In this document: one piece after another, positions 13,001 to 26,366 of the stretch
Numbering within the stretch: position 1 is the stretch's first letter
Layout of the letters: every line of letters starts with the position of its first letter
Origin: Vespula vulgaris
Lineage: Eukaryota > Arthropoda > Insecta > Hymenoptera > Vespidae
NCBI RefSeq assembly: GCF_905475345.1
Contig: NC_066609.1
Span: 1-64,000, forward strand
Reading direction: 5' to 3'
DNA: 64,000 bases
Program-made: the position numbers and the translations under genes
The notes under the pieces: generated by a model
What the model was told of the DNA's origin: nothing
Seen by the model: only the letters and a program-made list of their open reading frames with translations
The model's database searches: none

Positions 13001-14678
13001 TGTGTACGTTCATGTCGCATGCTAAGTCATCAGATCATTATGGATTATCATTTTGATCCATTTTATTTGTCATAGCTACAAGATCCATAGCCATGATTGC
13101 CACTTTCGTATAAATTATTTTTTGTTTAACTAATTGGCAACACGCCCGCGTATAATTTTCCTATGATTTATCATAATTACGGTGGCCAATTTAATACTTC
13201 TCAAATTTCGTTTTATAACTCCGACTTATCTTTTGGACACTTTATATTACTTTCGTATAATTGATTATTGAAATAAGTCGTAACTGGAGCGTCTCTTGTA
13301 CATTCGAAATTACGTAGACACAAATTTATGAAAAAGAAAACGCGATACACGGTTAAAGGATCATCTTTATAAATAGTTCAAACGAATACATTATACTAGT
13401 TTGAATACGACTGAATGGATTTCTATACACATAATTTTGTTGTCTTACTTCTCCACGCGTATATTTCGATCGTCCTTATGCATGAATATATACCATTACT
13501 CGTGGAGTGCAAATGGAAAAAAAAATCTACCAGATGAGAAAGATATTTTCCTACGTATGCATATAAATGTAAATCTAATTGCGGTTGGTAGCTTGGTGAT
13601 ATCACGTAGATACAATGCAATTGTACAAATCACGATGTTCGCTAGAGGAAAAGGTTACCATATGTATGCTTACAAGTGCCTATGAAACTGTAGGATAATT
13701 ACGAGCATGCATAAAAAAAATTTACACTTATATAGTTCTGCATACAGTACAACTTAAGGAGGAGGATGGTGCGTACGTAAGACTATATGTGCTTGTGCGC
13801 TCTTAGATACAAGAGAATATATCAAGTAATTACTTTCGAGTAAATATTTTATTCGAAAGAGATACGCGCGATATTGTTCGAGGGTAAAAGTTAAGCATTT
13901 TTAATATATAATCTCGACTTAATCATGCATCTCATTGTCAAATCATAAGTCTCATTCGTAAGTCTGTTGGCAAGTATATCGTAAAAGTGTCATGTTGGTT
14001 GATCAGAGAACGCTGAAATTTTTCAAACTAACGAAGTCGCAAAACCCGTTCATACATTCGGAGAAGTAAATAATTAACAGGATAAGGGAGAAAAAAAAAT
14101 TGTAAAGGACTTTGTTTAACGGACTAAAGGACGTCTTCGAATATATTTTTCATCGATTTCGTCCTTTTTTTTCTCATCGAGTAAATATCCTTATGAGTTT
14201 TCTATTACGAAATATGCAACCGACTCGAGCAATTCCTCATTCGTATCATATTGCTGAATATCGAAGTTTTCCATTAGTTTCTCAAAAAAAAAAAAAAAAC
14301 CATCTAATAAGCATATTTATTCTAAAAAAAAACACTTTCATCCGTGGTTACACACACACACGCGCACGCACACACACATACACACACATATATGGTCATT
14401 ATAAGCCTACTCCGAAAGTCAAGCATACATCATATAAATACACTACTGTCGTATTTTTCAATAATCTTTTAGAGGAAGTCACGTTCCACAACTTACGAAT
14501 GTCAAAGAATCCATTATAAACATTTCTATCGAATGCTCTTTCATGCGGATACTTGTGATACTTAAAAATTCATAGAACATAATCATGCAGCTACATCGAG
14601 ACATAGAAAGAAAAAGAGAATAGATATTGGGAAAATAAAGAGAGAGAGAGAGAGAAACAGACAGACAAACAAACAGAC

Positions 14679-14719
<41 letters not shown>

Positions 14720-17635
14720 GGATAGAAAACAGTCGACTTTGAATAAACATCGGAACAAACAAGTATATAGTGGAAAGACAAAGAAATATAGAAAAACAAT
14801 CTATCTAAATGTTGGTACGTAGGCATAAACATTACACGGTCGAGACAAATTGTACGAGCATACTATTGGCAGAATAGCATAAGATTGTAAAGTTTTCGAC
14901 AATCCTTTTTGACATCTTTTAAAAAATAAGATATAAAACTCTTCTTATGGAAAATCGTAACCTTGCGACTCTATATCAAATAAAGAAGAATACTTACTAC
15001 GTGATAAACGATAAAAAGATAATTGAGGAAAAAATCTTCATGAGATTACGTGCCATTTGTGTGTGTGGTGTTGAATCTTCTAAGACGAATTTTTTACTTC
15101 CTTCTATCCTTTTCGCGTTAAATGTGAAACTCGTTAAAAAAGCAAAACACACGAAACATTTAGGGTTCGCTTGAAAGTGCACGTAGCACAATGAAAGGAG
15201 CTTCATACGATCAGCAGCCTCAACATCGTCCGATGTATCACCGTTTCGTGAACAAGAATGTAATTAACGGTAGAATAATAATTATATTTGTTAAAATAAA
15301 TATAAGCGCACACGAATATCGTTTCACTTTCGATCTAATCCACATTTTGTTCTCTTTTTTATCGATCTACGGAGAAAAACACAATCCAGCGTAGAATTCT
15401 TTTACGTTCAAACGAAGCTTATATTTTCTACTTACGCCGAACTCGAAGATGGATCGATCTCGTAATTCTCGATGTCAACAATTACATTGCAATTCGAAAA
15501 AAGTAAAAAAAGAATAACACGAATTATATTTCGAAAAAAAGGAGACTATACGAGCGCATATTGACTCGAGATCGATCTTATTTCGAGCAGGACGGTCGCA
15601 CGCGTCATATCATTTTTCCCCTATAAGAACTACAGAGCAGCGATGTGCAAAATCCGGTCGCTTTTATGAGATTTTTCTTGAAATGGATAAATAATTCTGA
15701 TTTGTCGTTTTTCATTATTTAACTACCTGAACACTTGAGTCCCTGATGCGAGATACCATGAAGCATCGAGCCGCAGTGGTCGCAGAAGGTTGGCGTCAGG
15801 TAAGTGAAAACCTCCCATTTGTGTGGGGCGCTCACCGCCTGGGAACAAGAAACAGGGGCCCAGAGAAGCCCGGTCCTTCATTGTGGTCTGATCCTGTGGG
15901 AGAGATCGAGAGACGGTGGTGTGCCGATCGATACCCAATAAAGTTCCTCTCGAAGTAACCCCTTCGTCTACGATGACTACTTGTTAGTGTAAGTCATCCC
16001 AAAAGCTCAGACAGAAGCAACAAAGGAACCAAGTTAACAACTGCGTGATGGTAGCGTGGCATCGACGATAGGGCTATATAGCACTTTGTTCTGACGCGTA
16101 ACGATAACGCAACGATTAAAATAATCATCCTTATTCTTGTTCTTTTTCGTTTCGCCAAAGCAAACTATTGCAACAAATAAGTTAAGAAAAAAAAAAAAAA
16201 AAAACGAAAATAGTATGTGTTATGACGCATGATCTCCAACTATGGATGCTTCGATTCGATAAGTTTCTACTTGGAGAAAAAGATATTCTTTCATTTTTGG
16301 CATCGACAAAAAAGGACATTTTCTCTATCAAATCGGGTAACAAATTCCGTCCAATACTTTCGCTCACGGTGGAAGATGAACATTCTACACGATTGAATAG
16401 TTTTAAAGAAAGCCAACGGATAAAGAGAAAAAGACGAATAGAGAAGAAATTTTGTGTTGCCCACAGTTTTGTTCGACTATCATGAAATTAATGATAGATC
16501 TACGCAATACCCTATAACAATCCATCCTGTATAATGTTTTCTTTAGCAAGATAGATTACAGAAGGAAGAAAATTCTCGTCGAAAAACCGAAGAACGCTAT
16601 TATTTCAAACGCTGGTTTAAGGAATGTGATAGTTAAGAAGTGCATTGCTAGCATGCCTCGTCTCGAATACAAACATATTTTTATTTTCCTCTGTCTATTT
16701 GATATCTAATCTCTTCCTGTTATATAGATCGATTATTGAAGTATCGGCAATTACCTTCCCATAGGATGAATATATAAGAAAGGAGCTATTAACCACGGAT
16801 ATATTGTTAAAGCAAAACATAGTTATCTCATGTACTCGTTTTAAAGGACACATTTAGAATCGAGGATGTCTCCAACAGATGTGCCCATCCAAAGAAAATT
16901 TGAGAAATGTAAGAGTGTCTATAGAGAAAGAAGAAATGCTAATAAAACGCGTTTATATTGCTTGTAAAAATTATAAGTTTTAAATTGTAAAGCAAGGGAT
17001 GATTCACATTAAAAAAGAAAAAAAATAGAAAAGAAAAGACAAAGTACATTACAGCCAGGAAATGCAATTATTAATAATTATTGATTAAAAATAATAAAGA
17101 GGCCTCGAATAAAGATAAGGACAAGGGTAGAAAAGAGGAAGTCATCCAAGAAAGTGTACACGGCGGTCCGAAAGTGCTCCAATTAATGTAAAAATTGCGA
17201 CAATTTAAACGAGGCATGTAACGCACAATTGATGAAAAAAATACGACGTATACACAATAATTTGAACATCAGAGACTAGAAAACATTTACATATATGTAC
17301 AGAACGTAGTGAGCGTGTACGTATGAGCTCATCTATGTTGTGCTGTAAAATGAGTTACATAGCGATTATATACAAATCCAACCATAAGAGAAATACAATT
17401 AATATCTTTAATCCCATGTCCGTTAAAAGTACGAGAGAATTCTATTCTATACTACTCGATGCAACGATGCAATAACGATATTTATTGAATAAAACGAGAA
17501 AATGCAAAGTCCTTGATAGCTTTTGTCATTTCTCGAATCCTATCTACGTTACTACATATGTATATCAGAATTTTGAGAAAAGGTATACAAAACAATAAAA
17601 AATAAAATAATTTTGACCGTAGATTAAGCAGTCTA

Positions 17636-17708
<73 letters not shown>

Positions 17709-20347
17709 CACACATGTATTTATGATATATGTACACCCACTAATACCGTAGAACAATGAGATCGTGCACGCGAATGTGGGAAGAAGATTTAAGAAATTAA
17801 AAGAAAAATTATTTTTATAAAAGAGAATTTGTGAGAGAAGATAAAATAAATAAATAAATAACCTTTCTTCACAAGACGGAACGATACGCGAAGAGACGAT
17901 GTATTTCCAACTATTTTCGAATGTTCCCTTCTATCATCGTTGTCGCAACAGCAAAATTCCCCATTTCTTTCCTTAATATTTTATTTCCTTTTCAATTCGT
18001 CCTGTCAATAATGCCCTCCATAATTTCCTCCAAAAAGAAAATTTAGAACGACGCGACATCATAAGACATTTTACTTGTATGTGTATACGCCGGATTTACT
18101 TATCACTAATTAATAACAAGTTTTGTAAAACACAAATTTTTTGCGATTAGAGATGTTCTTTTTCAGAATTGAAAGGATCGTTGAGGGCAATAATTCGTTA
18201 GAGAAAATAGAAGAAAAGATCAGGAAAAGAAATAAGAAAAAAATAATTATGGTTAGGAAGATAATGTACTGTATATAGGTGCATTGTATCGGATTAAAAT
18301 TAATCGCATATCTTTATTTATTTTAGGCTTGTATAATGTATTTACTTGATAAATTTCGCGTCTCCTTCCATGCGCGTGCACGATTCGTAAACACCTACAA
18401 ACTTATTCAAAATATGGCAATGCACACCTTTCTTATATAAAGACGATGACGATAAGATATGTGTAAGTACTCACCGCGTTTTATTTGGAATAAAATTTAT
18501 TTACAAAGAGAGGAATACTTAGAATAATAATAAGACGAAGAGAAGAAGAAGAAATGAGATGGTAGACAATTAAATGAAGATGAAGAAGAGAATACGCAGA
18601 AGAATGGTAATATAAGACGAAGACAAAGCAACACCACATACATGGTAGATCAAAACGATAAAAGTTGTGCGATTGGTGGTCGTATATGTATCTCTTCTTC
18701 GTGTGCCTGTGGTGAAAGTGCGTGTATCTCGTGTGGTCTTTCGCTTGATTTAATGATACCTTGGCATTTCATGCCCTGGTGGATGACACCATAGAGAAGA
18801 CTACCGCAGTGGTCACAGAACGTGGGGCTGTTGTAGGTGTGTTGCTTGAATTGATGCTTCGTCCGCGTATCCTGCGTTATTACACCATTACATCGTGCAC
18901 ACGCACGCAGACTCTCGGATTATGACACAGATTTTGCAATTTTGAATCACGAAATACGAATGTCATATGATCGATGGATCTCTCCATCGAAATTGATAAA
19001 CGGTCGATCATTCAATCTCGATAGATTCAGGTTTATATCTAAGTAGTCTAGGTAGTCAATACAAAGAAATTAGTCAATGATACAAATCAATTCTAAATAA
19101 TTAAAACTTATATATGCTATACACATACACACACACACACACACATTTTACAGTTACATATATTCCGTTTATTTTTAGAAAACGTAACTTAATTCCCTTG
19201 AAATATATGATTTTATAAATTATTATTATTATTGAATACTTATTGGCGATAACTAAATTTTTCAAATTAACTCCTAATCCTTTAACAAAAGACACTAAAG
19301 AAATAATGGGATGGATATTATGTAGTATTAATGAAAATTTCCGATCATGGAAAGACAGTAAAGTAAAAAAAGGAATAATGGATCTATATTAATACTTATC
19401 GTTTGATTTTAATCGAACGAAACAATGTTTTTAATCTCTAACAACACGATTATATCTTACATTTTGCTCATTTAACAAATGGTCCTAACATCCCAATAGA
19501 ATTATATCAATGGGACTTTCTTTTTGTTGCACTTATTCACGAATCAAAAATATAAGATTACGATTTGTGGCACTTGAACGATCGAGTGCCAACTTACCTT
19601 TAGAAATATACTAATCGTAAAAGTAAATCTTCGATTCTCTAAAACATATCTATTACTATTAATCATATCATTGAGTAATATCTAAATTCAGATATGCATT
19701 AATCTTTATTGTATCATAATTATATTGACGCGAGTAATGGAGAGATCCATAATCATCTGATGTAGAATGATCGATAGAGGGAAAACCTATTGTTTTTGAA
19801 GCGCAAAAGCACGGAAAAATTGTTACCGAAAACGAAAAAACATAAGAATACATCGGTTATCTTTCATTGAAAGAATTTAAAAGTTTGTGGTACCAGAGAT
19901 TGCTTGCGGTTCGCTTATATGTAATTTATGTACAATTATCGCCAACTATTACGTACACGGTTATATTTCTACATAAAGTAATATTTGAAGTCTAAATAAA
20001 TATTTGAAGTACAATTTTGATACTCCATAGAATTAAAAATTCATTGATAAGAATTTATTTGTCGTCAAAAACAACAGAAATCCTTTACTATTTCTTCGTG
20101 GTAACGAGATGTAATAAATATCCTATCGAAAGGTCGTACGTTTTTATTTACTGAAAATTTTTAACAACGAGCCGAAAACACCTTGGTTTCCCACGAAAAA
20201 TAGATATATTTTCTTGACCGTACTTATTTGCAAAATTATTCAGCATTAGCGCGTTTGTGGTTTAAGCGTGGGTTAAACGAACAGCTGAAAACGCTTAGGC
20301 CAATCGTGCGCTGTGCAAGAAATGCTGAAGGCTTTTAGCCGCTGTTG

Positions 20348-20383
<36 letters not shown>

Positions 20384-23300
20384 CTCTCACTCTCCCTCCC
20401 TCTTTCTCTCTCTTCCTCTCTCTCTCTCTCTCATCCTTTCTCTCTCTCTCTTTCCCCCTCTCCCTCATCCTTTCTCTCTCTCCCTCTCTCTCTCCCTCTT
20501 TCTCCCTCTCTCTCGCCCCCTCTCGCTCCCTCTCTCTCGCCCCCTCTCTCTCCCTCTTTCTCTCCCTCTCTTTCTCTCTCTCTCTCTCCATCACTCTTCT
20601 TCATGGCCAACGATCTCATTTTCACTCATTATATCTTCATATCTTACCAATGTTAATGTTTTGCTAAATTGTATTATTTATCCTCTGACAAGACAAATCA
20701 TGATATTACAAAAAAAATATTATAATTTTTAAAATTAATTTATTTCGCGTACTCTTAGATTGAAAGTGTAATTGTTTTGCCAATTTGATAATATCTTTGC
20801 TAATTTATTGACGGCAATTGACGTTTATTTTTAATAAAATTTGTAACATTTATGAAAATTACGGATGCATGGTGCAAAAGAGTTTTTTCGTTAATCGCGT
20901 TCAAGTTTTGCATTATTTCTATTCGATTAAGCGTTGTAACCTTGGCTTCGGATGAGCGAAGGAGAAAGACAAGGCGAATTATTTGAATAAAAGGAAAAAA
21001 TATATATATGAAAAAGAAACGGAAAATAAAAGTTTGAAGTTAGATATGTATTGACACTCACGTCCGAGTCAGCTCCTTTGTCCGCTCCAGGACAGGTAAA
21101 GGTCACGTATTCGTGACATCGCTTGTGAACGACGAAACTACAGACTGAAACACAAGCAAAATGTGCCCAGAGGTCTTCCTCAAGATCACACCTGGCGAAG
21201 AGGTGGTCGGTGAGATCAGACTGACCCTCTTACCTTGGCACTGATATCCTTGCTTTCCGAAGCCCCTAAAACAAGTAAACATCATATAATTATTTTAGAA
21301 AAGAAGAGAAATATTACAAGTAAAATAACACCTGATATCACCTTCAAAAATGGATGTGTGTGTATTTCATGCGTATATATAAAATATCGAGTAGTATAAC
21401 GAATGCTACAGAATCACACATGTGTCAGAATTATCAATTTATGATCTATGCAATCAGAGTTCATCTTGCTACATTTTTTCCGCCTGCTGTAAAAAAGAAA
21501 GCGGGAATCCTCCTCACCTCTTGAATTCTCAATTTTTCCCGATATAGCTAAAAGTACATTTACAACGTCAGCCTTTGTTTATAGGCTGTATAACAAGTGA
21601 CGCCTCTGTGCTAGACCGTCGATTAAATCAGCTTCAACGAACAAATCAATATTTCAAGGTTTCTATATGACCGTTATGCATGATCGTTCAGTATGTTTTT
21701 TTTTTTTTTTTTTTTTTTCAAATGCATGGAAAATGGCAGACGATTTTGTTCTTCTATATACGAGTCAAATATACTAGATAAAATATATTAGGTAAACGAA
21801 AAAAATTATAATAATAATGAAAAGAAAAAATTCAAGATAAATCAAAAAGGTAATGCAGGAAAGAACGAAAGGAAGAATAAAACATTGAAGAAGAAACCCA
21901 GACAAGCTCAGAGAGATAATAAGAGACGGGTATAAAGAAGCGTGAGGAAAGTAGAATAAGAAAGAAAAAAGAAAAAAAAAAAAACGGTGCAAATCTGTGA
22001 TTAGCCTACATTACTTCAAAGCTTAAAGCGAAATATACATATATTTACTGCAATGGCACGTATGACAAATTATGACTCTATGTAGATCTTTGCAGATGTA
22101 AAAAAGGATTAAAAAATTAGCAACGTATACCGTATATTTGCAATTATTTAATATAGCATCGATAGCTAATATGTATACCAATTAAGCTCATATTTTAGTG
22201 GAAATATATTACTCGCGATAATACTTGGCAAATAAAAAAACATTTCCCAAATGGAAAATCACGAATTATCGTTATCTCCATATTAGTGATTTTGCATATT
22301 AGCTGCAATCTTTACACTCTTTTTACTTGCATACTACCACCGGTACAACTACCACCGGTGTGCATTTTTGAATCAGGAAGAACACAAAGGGTACATTTCC
22401 GTATTTTATATCAGTTTAAAATTGTTATCAGCATAATTGCACATTATATGAATGTTTTTATAGCATTCGTCGGAATATTTTCTTAAACTTCAGCCATAAA
22501 AAAATGTTGAATTAAATACGTACGAATTGCTAACTAGTTTAATAATCAACCTAAAATTATATATATACAATGCATCTCAGCATCATACCTTAATTCTTTT
22601 TAAATTCCCGTCGTTCAATATCATCGATTTAGTTATTTCATAATAAATTGAAAAAAAAATTTCAAAATTGTAGCATCATTATTTTCATCATTAGTTTCAA
22701 ATCATTCAAATGTCAGTTTAAAAATATATTACGTACATCTTTTTCTTTTCAAATTCAATTAGAATCATCTTGACTTTTCTTTTTTTACTACGAATAAACA
22801 ATAAAGTTTCAGAGTTTTTTTTTATGGTTATTACGCAGAGATTTGGATAATTTCATAATTCGTTTAGAACTTGAAACATAATTGAAAAATGTCATATCTG
22901 TAAAAAATTATAGCAGTCGAATGATTTCGCAATAACGATTGCATAAGTCACTTCCGCGTGCCTAAAAACGTTCGTAATTACGTCGTATTTAAGAGCAAAT
23001 TCAATTCCTCATTATCATGCGAAACTGGTGAATCGAATTATATAAACGTAGTACGTAAAATCATTGATTTATCAAGACATACGCTAATGTGTAATATATT
23101 TCACATTGTACATACTCATCCATACGATATAAAAAAACAAACGAATGTAATAGTAAAATCTGTATAGGCCCACTGGCCTATTCATAAACGGACAATCCAA
23201 ATAAATAAAAAATCTAATACGCAAGATTCGAACAGTACTTGCAATACGACAAGTTTTTCACATTTTTCTTTGTCATCGATCGCAACAGGTTAATCGAGAA

Positions 23301-26300
23301 AGAGAGAGAGAGAAAAAAAAGAAACATAAAACCAATCGATACCTGCTAAAACGTCTTATTAAATTATTCGATTAAATATAACGATCTTACTTAAAGTATT
23401 TATCTTAAATTAAGTAAGTATTGTCTAATGCAACCAAGTATAAAGTCGACACATTTATCTATATCTCTTCTCGCATAGTCAGGAAAAGTCTTTGTTTCGA
23501 CCTAATTGGGTTAGCCTGGTTTTCATCGATTTCGAAGTCCCCGTTGCTTTCTATATAAAAACTCGGCGAAGAGGGTCGGATAAACTCGACTTGCATAATG
23601 CAATGTGCACGTGTTCACATGTATTCACATCCTTATACCCGACACGTGCATGTTTCGTGGTGTAAGTTAATCGCCCAACGACGTAAAAGACACCAGTATA
23701 ATGTGATTTTTCAAATTTAAAGCACTGTTGCTCTCCTAAGGTATCTTACTCGACCTTTTTCAATTTGTCTACAAGATAGTCATTATACGATAGGTAATAT
23801 ACTGCCGAATCGTATTTTAAATTATTCTACTAACATAAAACGAAGATTAATCTTGACATCTTCGATGACTCGTAGAAGGTGAGGAATTACGACAAGGAAA
23901 TAAAATATAAATAAATGAAATACGTATATAAATATATAGATATGGCTATAATATGCGTATAATACATATAAGTATACATATATCGGCGGGGCAAAGCGAT
24001 AAAATTCTCATGATTTGTCGAGAATTGAAAGAAATTAATAGAATTGACGTTCCGAATATTTTCCATTCCCAAGTTTCAGTTAGTAAAAAAAAAAAGCGCG
24101 TACTGTCTTTCACAGTGATACAACAAGTATTACAATCAAATAATGTACTTCATTTGAAAAGGCTTTTGAAAAGAAAAAAAGCTTCGCAATTTTTCTCAAT
24201 TCTTTCTTTCGCAATTTTTCGATCGTTTAAATCAATCTCTACTGTGTTTTTCATCGTTCTATATCAAAGATCTCGACTATCGTAGGAACGGAGACATAAT
24301 TGAAGGAAAACAAACGATCAACAGGCAGGCGTTAGAAATTATCGATAGTTTAACGATATTGCTCCTAATGTTACATCTATCTATTTGGATTAACCTTAAT
24401 AAATGAAGAAAAAAAGAAACGGAAGGAAGATGAGAGGAAAATCGAGATTTTCGATATATCGTTATCAACTATATCCTTTTTGTGGAACGATGCATCGCAG
24501 TGGGTAATAATGTCGAAAGCTAATATCGAAAATATTCAGTTTTCATTGATCAGAATAGGTTGATGGATTAAAATGTGCAACAAAACGAAACGTTTGTTCT
24601 TACGATTCGTGTTTCTCATACTCGTGTAAAGATCGAACGTCAAGAAATTTGTAATGCTACTTCGATAATAATTAATTCAAGAAGGAAGGAAAGAAACGGG
24701 CGTTTTATCGTATCGTCCGGAAATAAGAACGTTAAAACGGCATACTCCTAGCTTATATATACGTTTGTATGTATAGATATGTATGTGCGAGTTGCGCGAC
24801 AAGGCCGTCTTCCTCGTGTGTCATGATCGCGCGCGCGCGCGCGCTCGTGCTAGCAAGTGACGAATGAGCCAAGATGCTATAAACTCGTGACGCATGTCGT
24901 TAAAGCATTCGACTTCCTTAAAAATCGTATTTGAAAACCACAAGATTCGATAACATACGTTTGCATAAATTTATATTTATGCGAACGGTGACGATAGACC
25001 TTTCGTTTTCTATTTACGACGGATATTACACGCGCAAAAGGAAAAGTCTTGAAAATTAAATCGCATAATCAGGCAGTAGTTTTGCATGCAGAGATCAGAT
25101 CGGTCGATTGGACAAATAAAGCGGAATGATAAGTAGACGAATAATGATTCTACTCGGCCATTCGTTTCGTTAGCTTTTTATCCGCAGCGGACACAGGTAT
25201 TGCTTCTGTTCACTCTCGAATCTATTATATTCCTTCTTCTTTAGAACGAGCCATTTGACTTTACATTTGAAAGATCCTTTTCATCGGTGACATCGAAATA
25301 ATTTCGAATTAAAATAAATAATGACTAACCACATTCCGATGTAACGTTAACGTTATCATTTTCCAAACCAATTAAACGATCGTCAGGAAGGATTAAAAAA
25401 TAAAAGAAAAATATACAGCTCGACCGAGAAAGATTCTGTTTAGTCGAGGATAGTCGAATTAATTGTTCCTTTAAAGCCGTGACCTGTGTTCATTTCAACA
25501 ACAAATTTCGACTATAGATGTCTGTTAGCGTTCTTCTATAAAGTGTTTTCCAAAGAAGATGTAATGTGGTGTGAATTAAGAGAAGGCAAAGAATTTCGCT
25601 TGTTCGATTGCAAGTAGCATCGAACAGAACGATATGTATTAGCCGATGCCCCTGGATTCACCATGCTGTCGGTGCACGGTCGATCCGTTTAATCCCGGAG
25701 CGATGTGTCGATATCTAGGTGCAAGAATGCGATTGGTCGTCGATAGCAGTTTTTTTCTAATTAAATAAACGATAAAGAACTTTATGGATAACGCAAGATT
25801 GACATTGATTATGCCAAAAGCTATTTATTATAACCAAAGTAACAGTTGCAAAAATCTTAAAGATAACGAAAGAACTAACAAAAACTGGCCATACTCGAAA
25901 GATAATTCGATCAGAGCTTGATAAACAGCTTGCTTTGTAAAGAGAACTATTCATTACGCCGAATAATACTGACCGTACTACTTAAAAAAAGAAAAAATGC
26001 ATATGTACGTCGTGTGCAATTACTATATTACAAGTATACGTATAAACGTATGTTCATAAATACATATATCTATAAAAAGGAAATACTTATCTCCTTTCAG
26101 AAATGGAAAATGCGATGTCTATTATCTGTAGTATAAAAAGATGCAGAGAAAAAGATTTCAACTTACCATATAAAGTCCTTGCAATGGCTGCAGAATGTGG
26201 GTTGTTTGAAGAAACGTGGCATAAAGCTATGATTCTTAACCATGTACACATTTTTCTTCTTGAGTGCTCCTTTCCGGCCCCGTAGTTTCTTGGCAAAAGC

Positions 26301-26366
26301 AGTGGTGGTATCACCAGGACCGAGAGAATCCTCGCACGTGTTATTCGTTTCTTGTTCCTCCGCCAT
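10030..26366 (-). CDS. Pkc53E: Conventional protein kinase C (Pkc53E/PKC-alpha type)
   Basis: A Ca2+- and diacylglycerol-activated Ser/Thr kinase. Exons in coding order: 26164-26366, 21234-21265, 21062-21144, then one of 18760-18871 or 15727-15838, 12893-13021, 12667-12820, 12239-12467, 11944-12075, 11674-11847, 11466-11557, 10884-11085, 10619-10807, 10373-10513, 10030-10182. All phases agree and either form gives 674 residues, close to known family length. Order of domains: basic pseudosubstrate (RGRKGALKKKNV, ~29-40), C1A (~46-95), C1B (~111-160), C2 (~170-300, with PMDPNGLSDPYVK), kinase (~343-601; GKGSFG loop, AIK lysine, YRDLKLDN, DFG, activation loop TFCGTPDY) and C-tail with turn motif TPTDK and hydrophobic motif FMGFSFL. 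The start ATG lies in a GCCATGG context. Assignment to Pkc53E rather than another cPKC is by likeness only. Confidence 0.95.
15727..15838 (-). CDS. Pkc53E: PKC alternative C1B exon, form b (divergent)
   Basis: A second 112-bp exon with the same phases (0 in, 1 out), acceptor CCCAG and donor GTAGTT. It encodes a divergent but complete C1B first half, with HKWEVFTYLTPTFC, CDHC and CGSMLHG; zinc-ligand spacing H-x12-C-x2-C-x13-C is intact. Compared with form a, C1 residue 22 changes from Tyr to His and residue 20 from Leu to Met. Both forms splice in frame to the same flanking exons. That all ligands are kept argues against a decayed duplicate. Expression cannot be judged from sequence. Confidence 0.87.
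17638..17716. repeat. TA/CA compound microsatellite
   Basis: About 60 bp of (TA)n followed by (CA)n, within the intron between exon 15727-15838 and exon 18760-18871 of the PKC gene. Confidence 0.9.
18760..18871 (-). CDS. Pkc53E: PKC alternative C1B exon, form a (canonical)
   Basis: A 112-bp exon, phase 0 in and phase 1 out, bounded by CAG and GTATCA. It encodes 37 residues with the C1 spacing H-x12-C-x2-C-x13-C and the canonical PTFCDHCGSLLYG. It follows the exon at 21062-21144 (ending ...GADSD) and can join 13021 downstream, where the split codon supplies the Ala of ACDMNVHK. Residue 22 of the C1 domain is Tyr, as in vertebrate conventional PKCs. It has the same length and phases as the exon at 15727-15838, with which it must be mutually exclusive: including both would break the frame. 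Confidence 0.9.
20350..20590. repeat. CT/GA-rich low-complexity tract
   Basis: About 240 bp of almost pure pyrimidine on the plus strand, (CT)n interrupted by CCC, TTT and GCTC. It lies inside a PKC intron. It makes long artificial reading frames in several phases. Confidence 0.9.
21266..26163 (-). other. PKC intron 1 (4.9 kb)
   Basis: This is the large first intron between the start exon and the 32-bp second exon. It contains a T25 run (about 21694-21718), a duplicated CTACCACCGGT motif (22333-22356), a pure CG dinucleotide run (about 24828-24844) and one TATA-box-like CTATATAAAA (23551-23560) on the plus strand. No coding likeness was seen on either strand. Confidence 0.5.

Larger units (their letters stand above)
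13022..21061 (-). other. PKC introns around the alternative C1B exons
   Basis: Outside the two alternative exons I saw no coding likeness. Low-complexity tracts are: CA/CG (14350-14392), GA (14639-14716), a long TA run passing into CA (17638-17716), CA (19122-19145) and a 240-bp CT-rich tract (20350-20590). Short reading frames within these tracts are products of composition. Confidence 0.55.

Noticed and set aside
20295..20732. Several reading frames of Ser-Leu or Arg-Glu repeats
   Set aside because: Produced on both strands by the CT/GA tract; no splice signals or family likeness.
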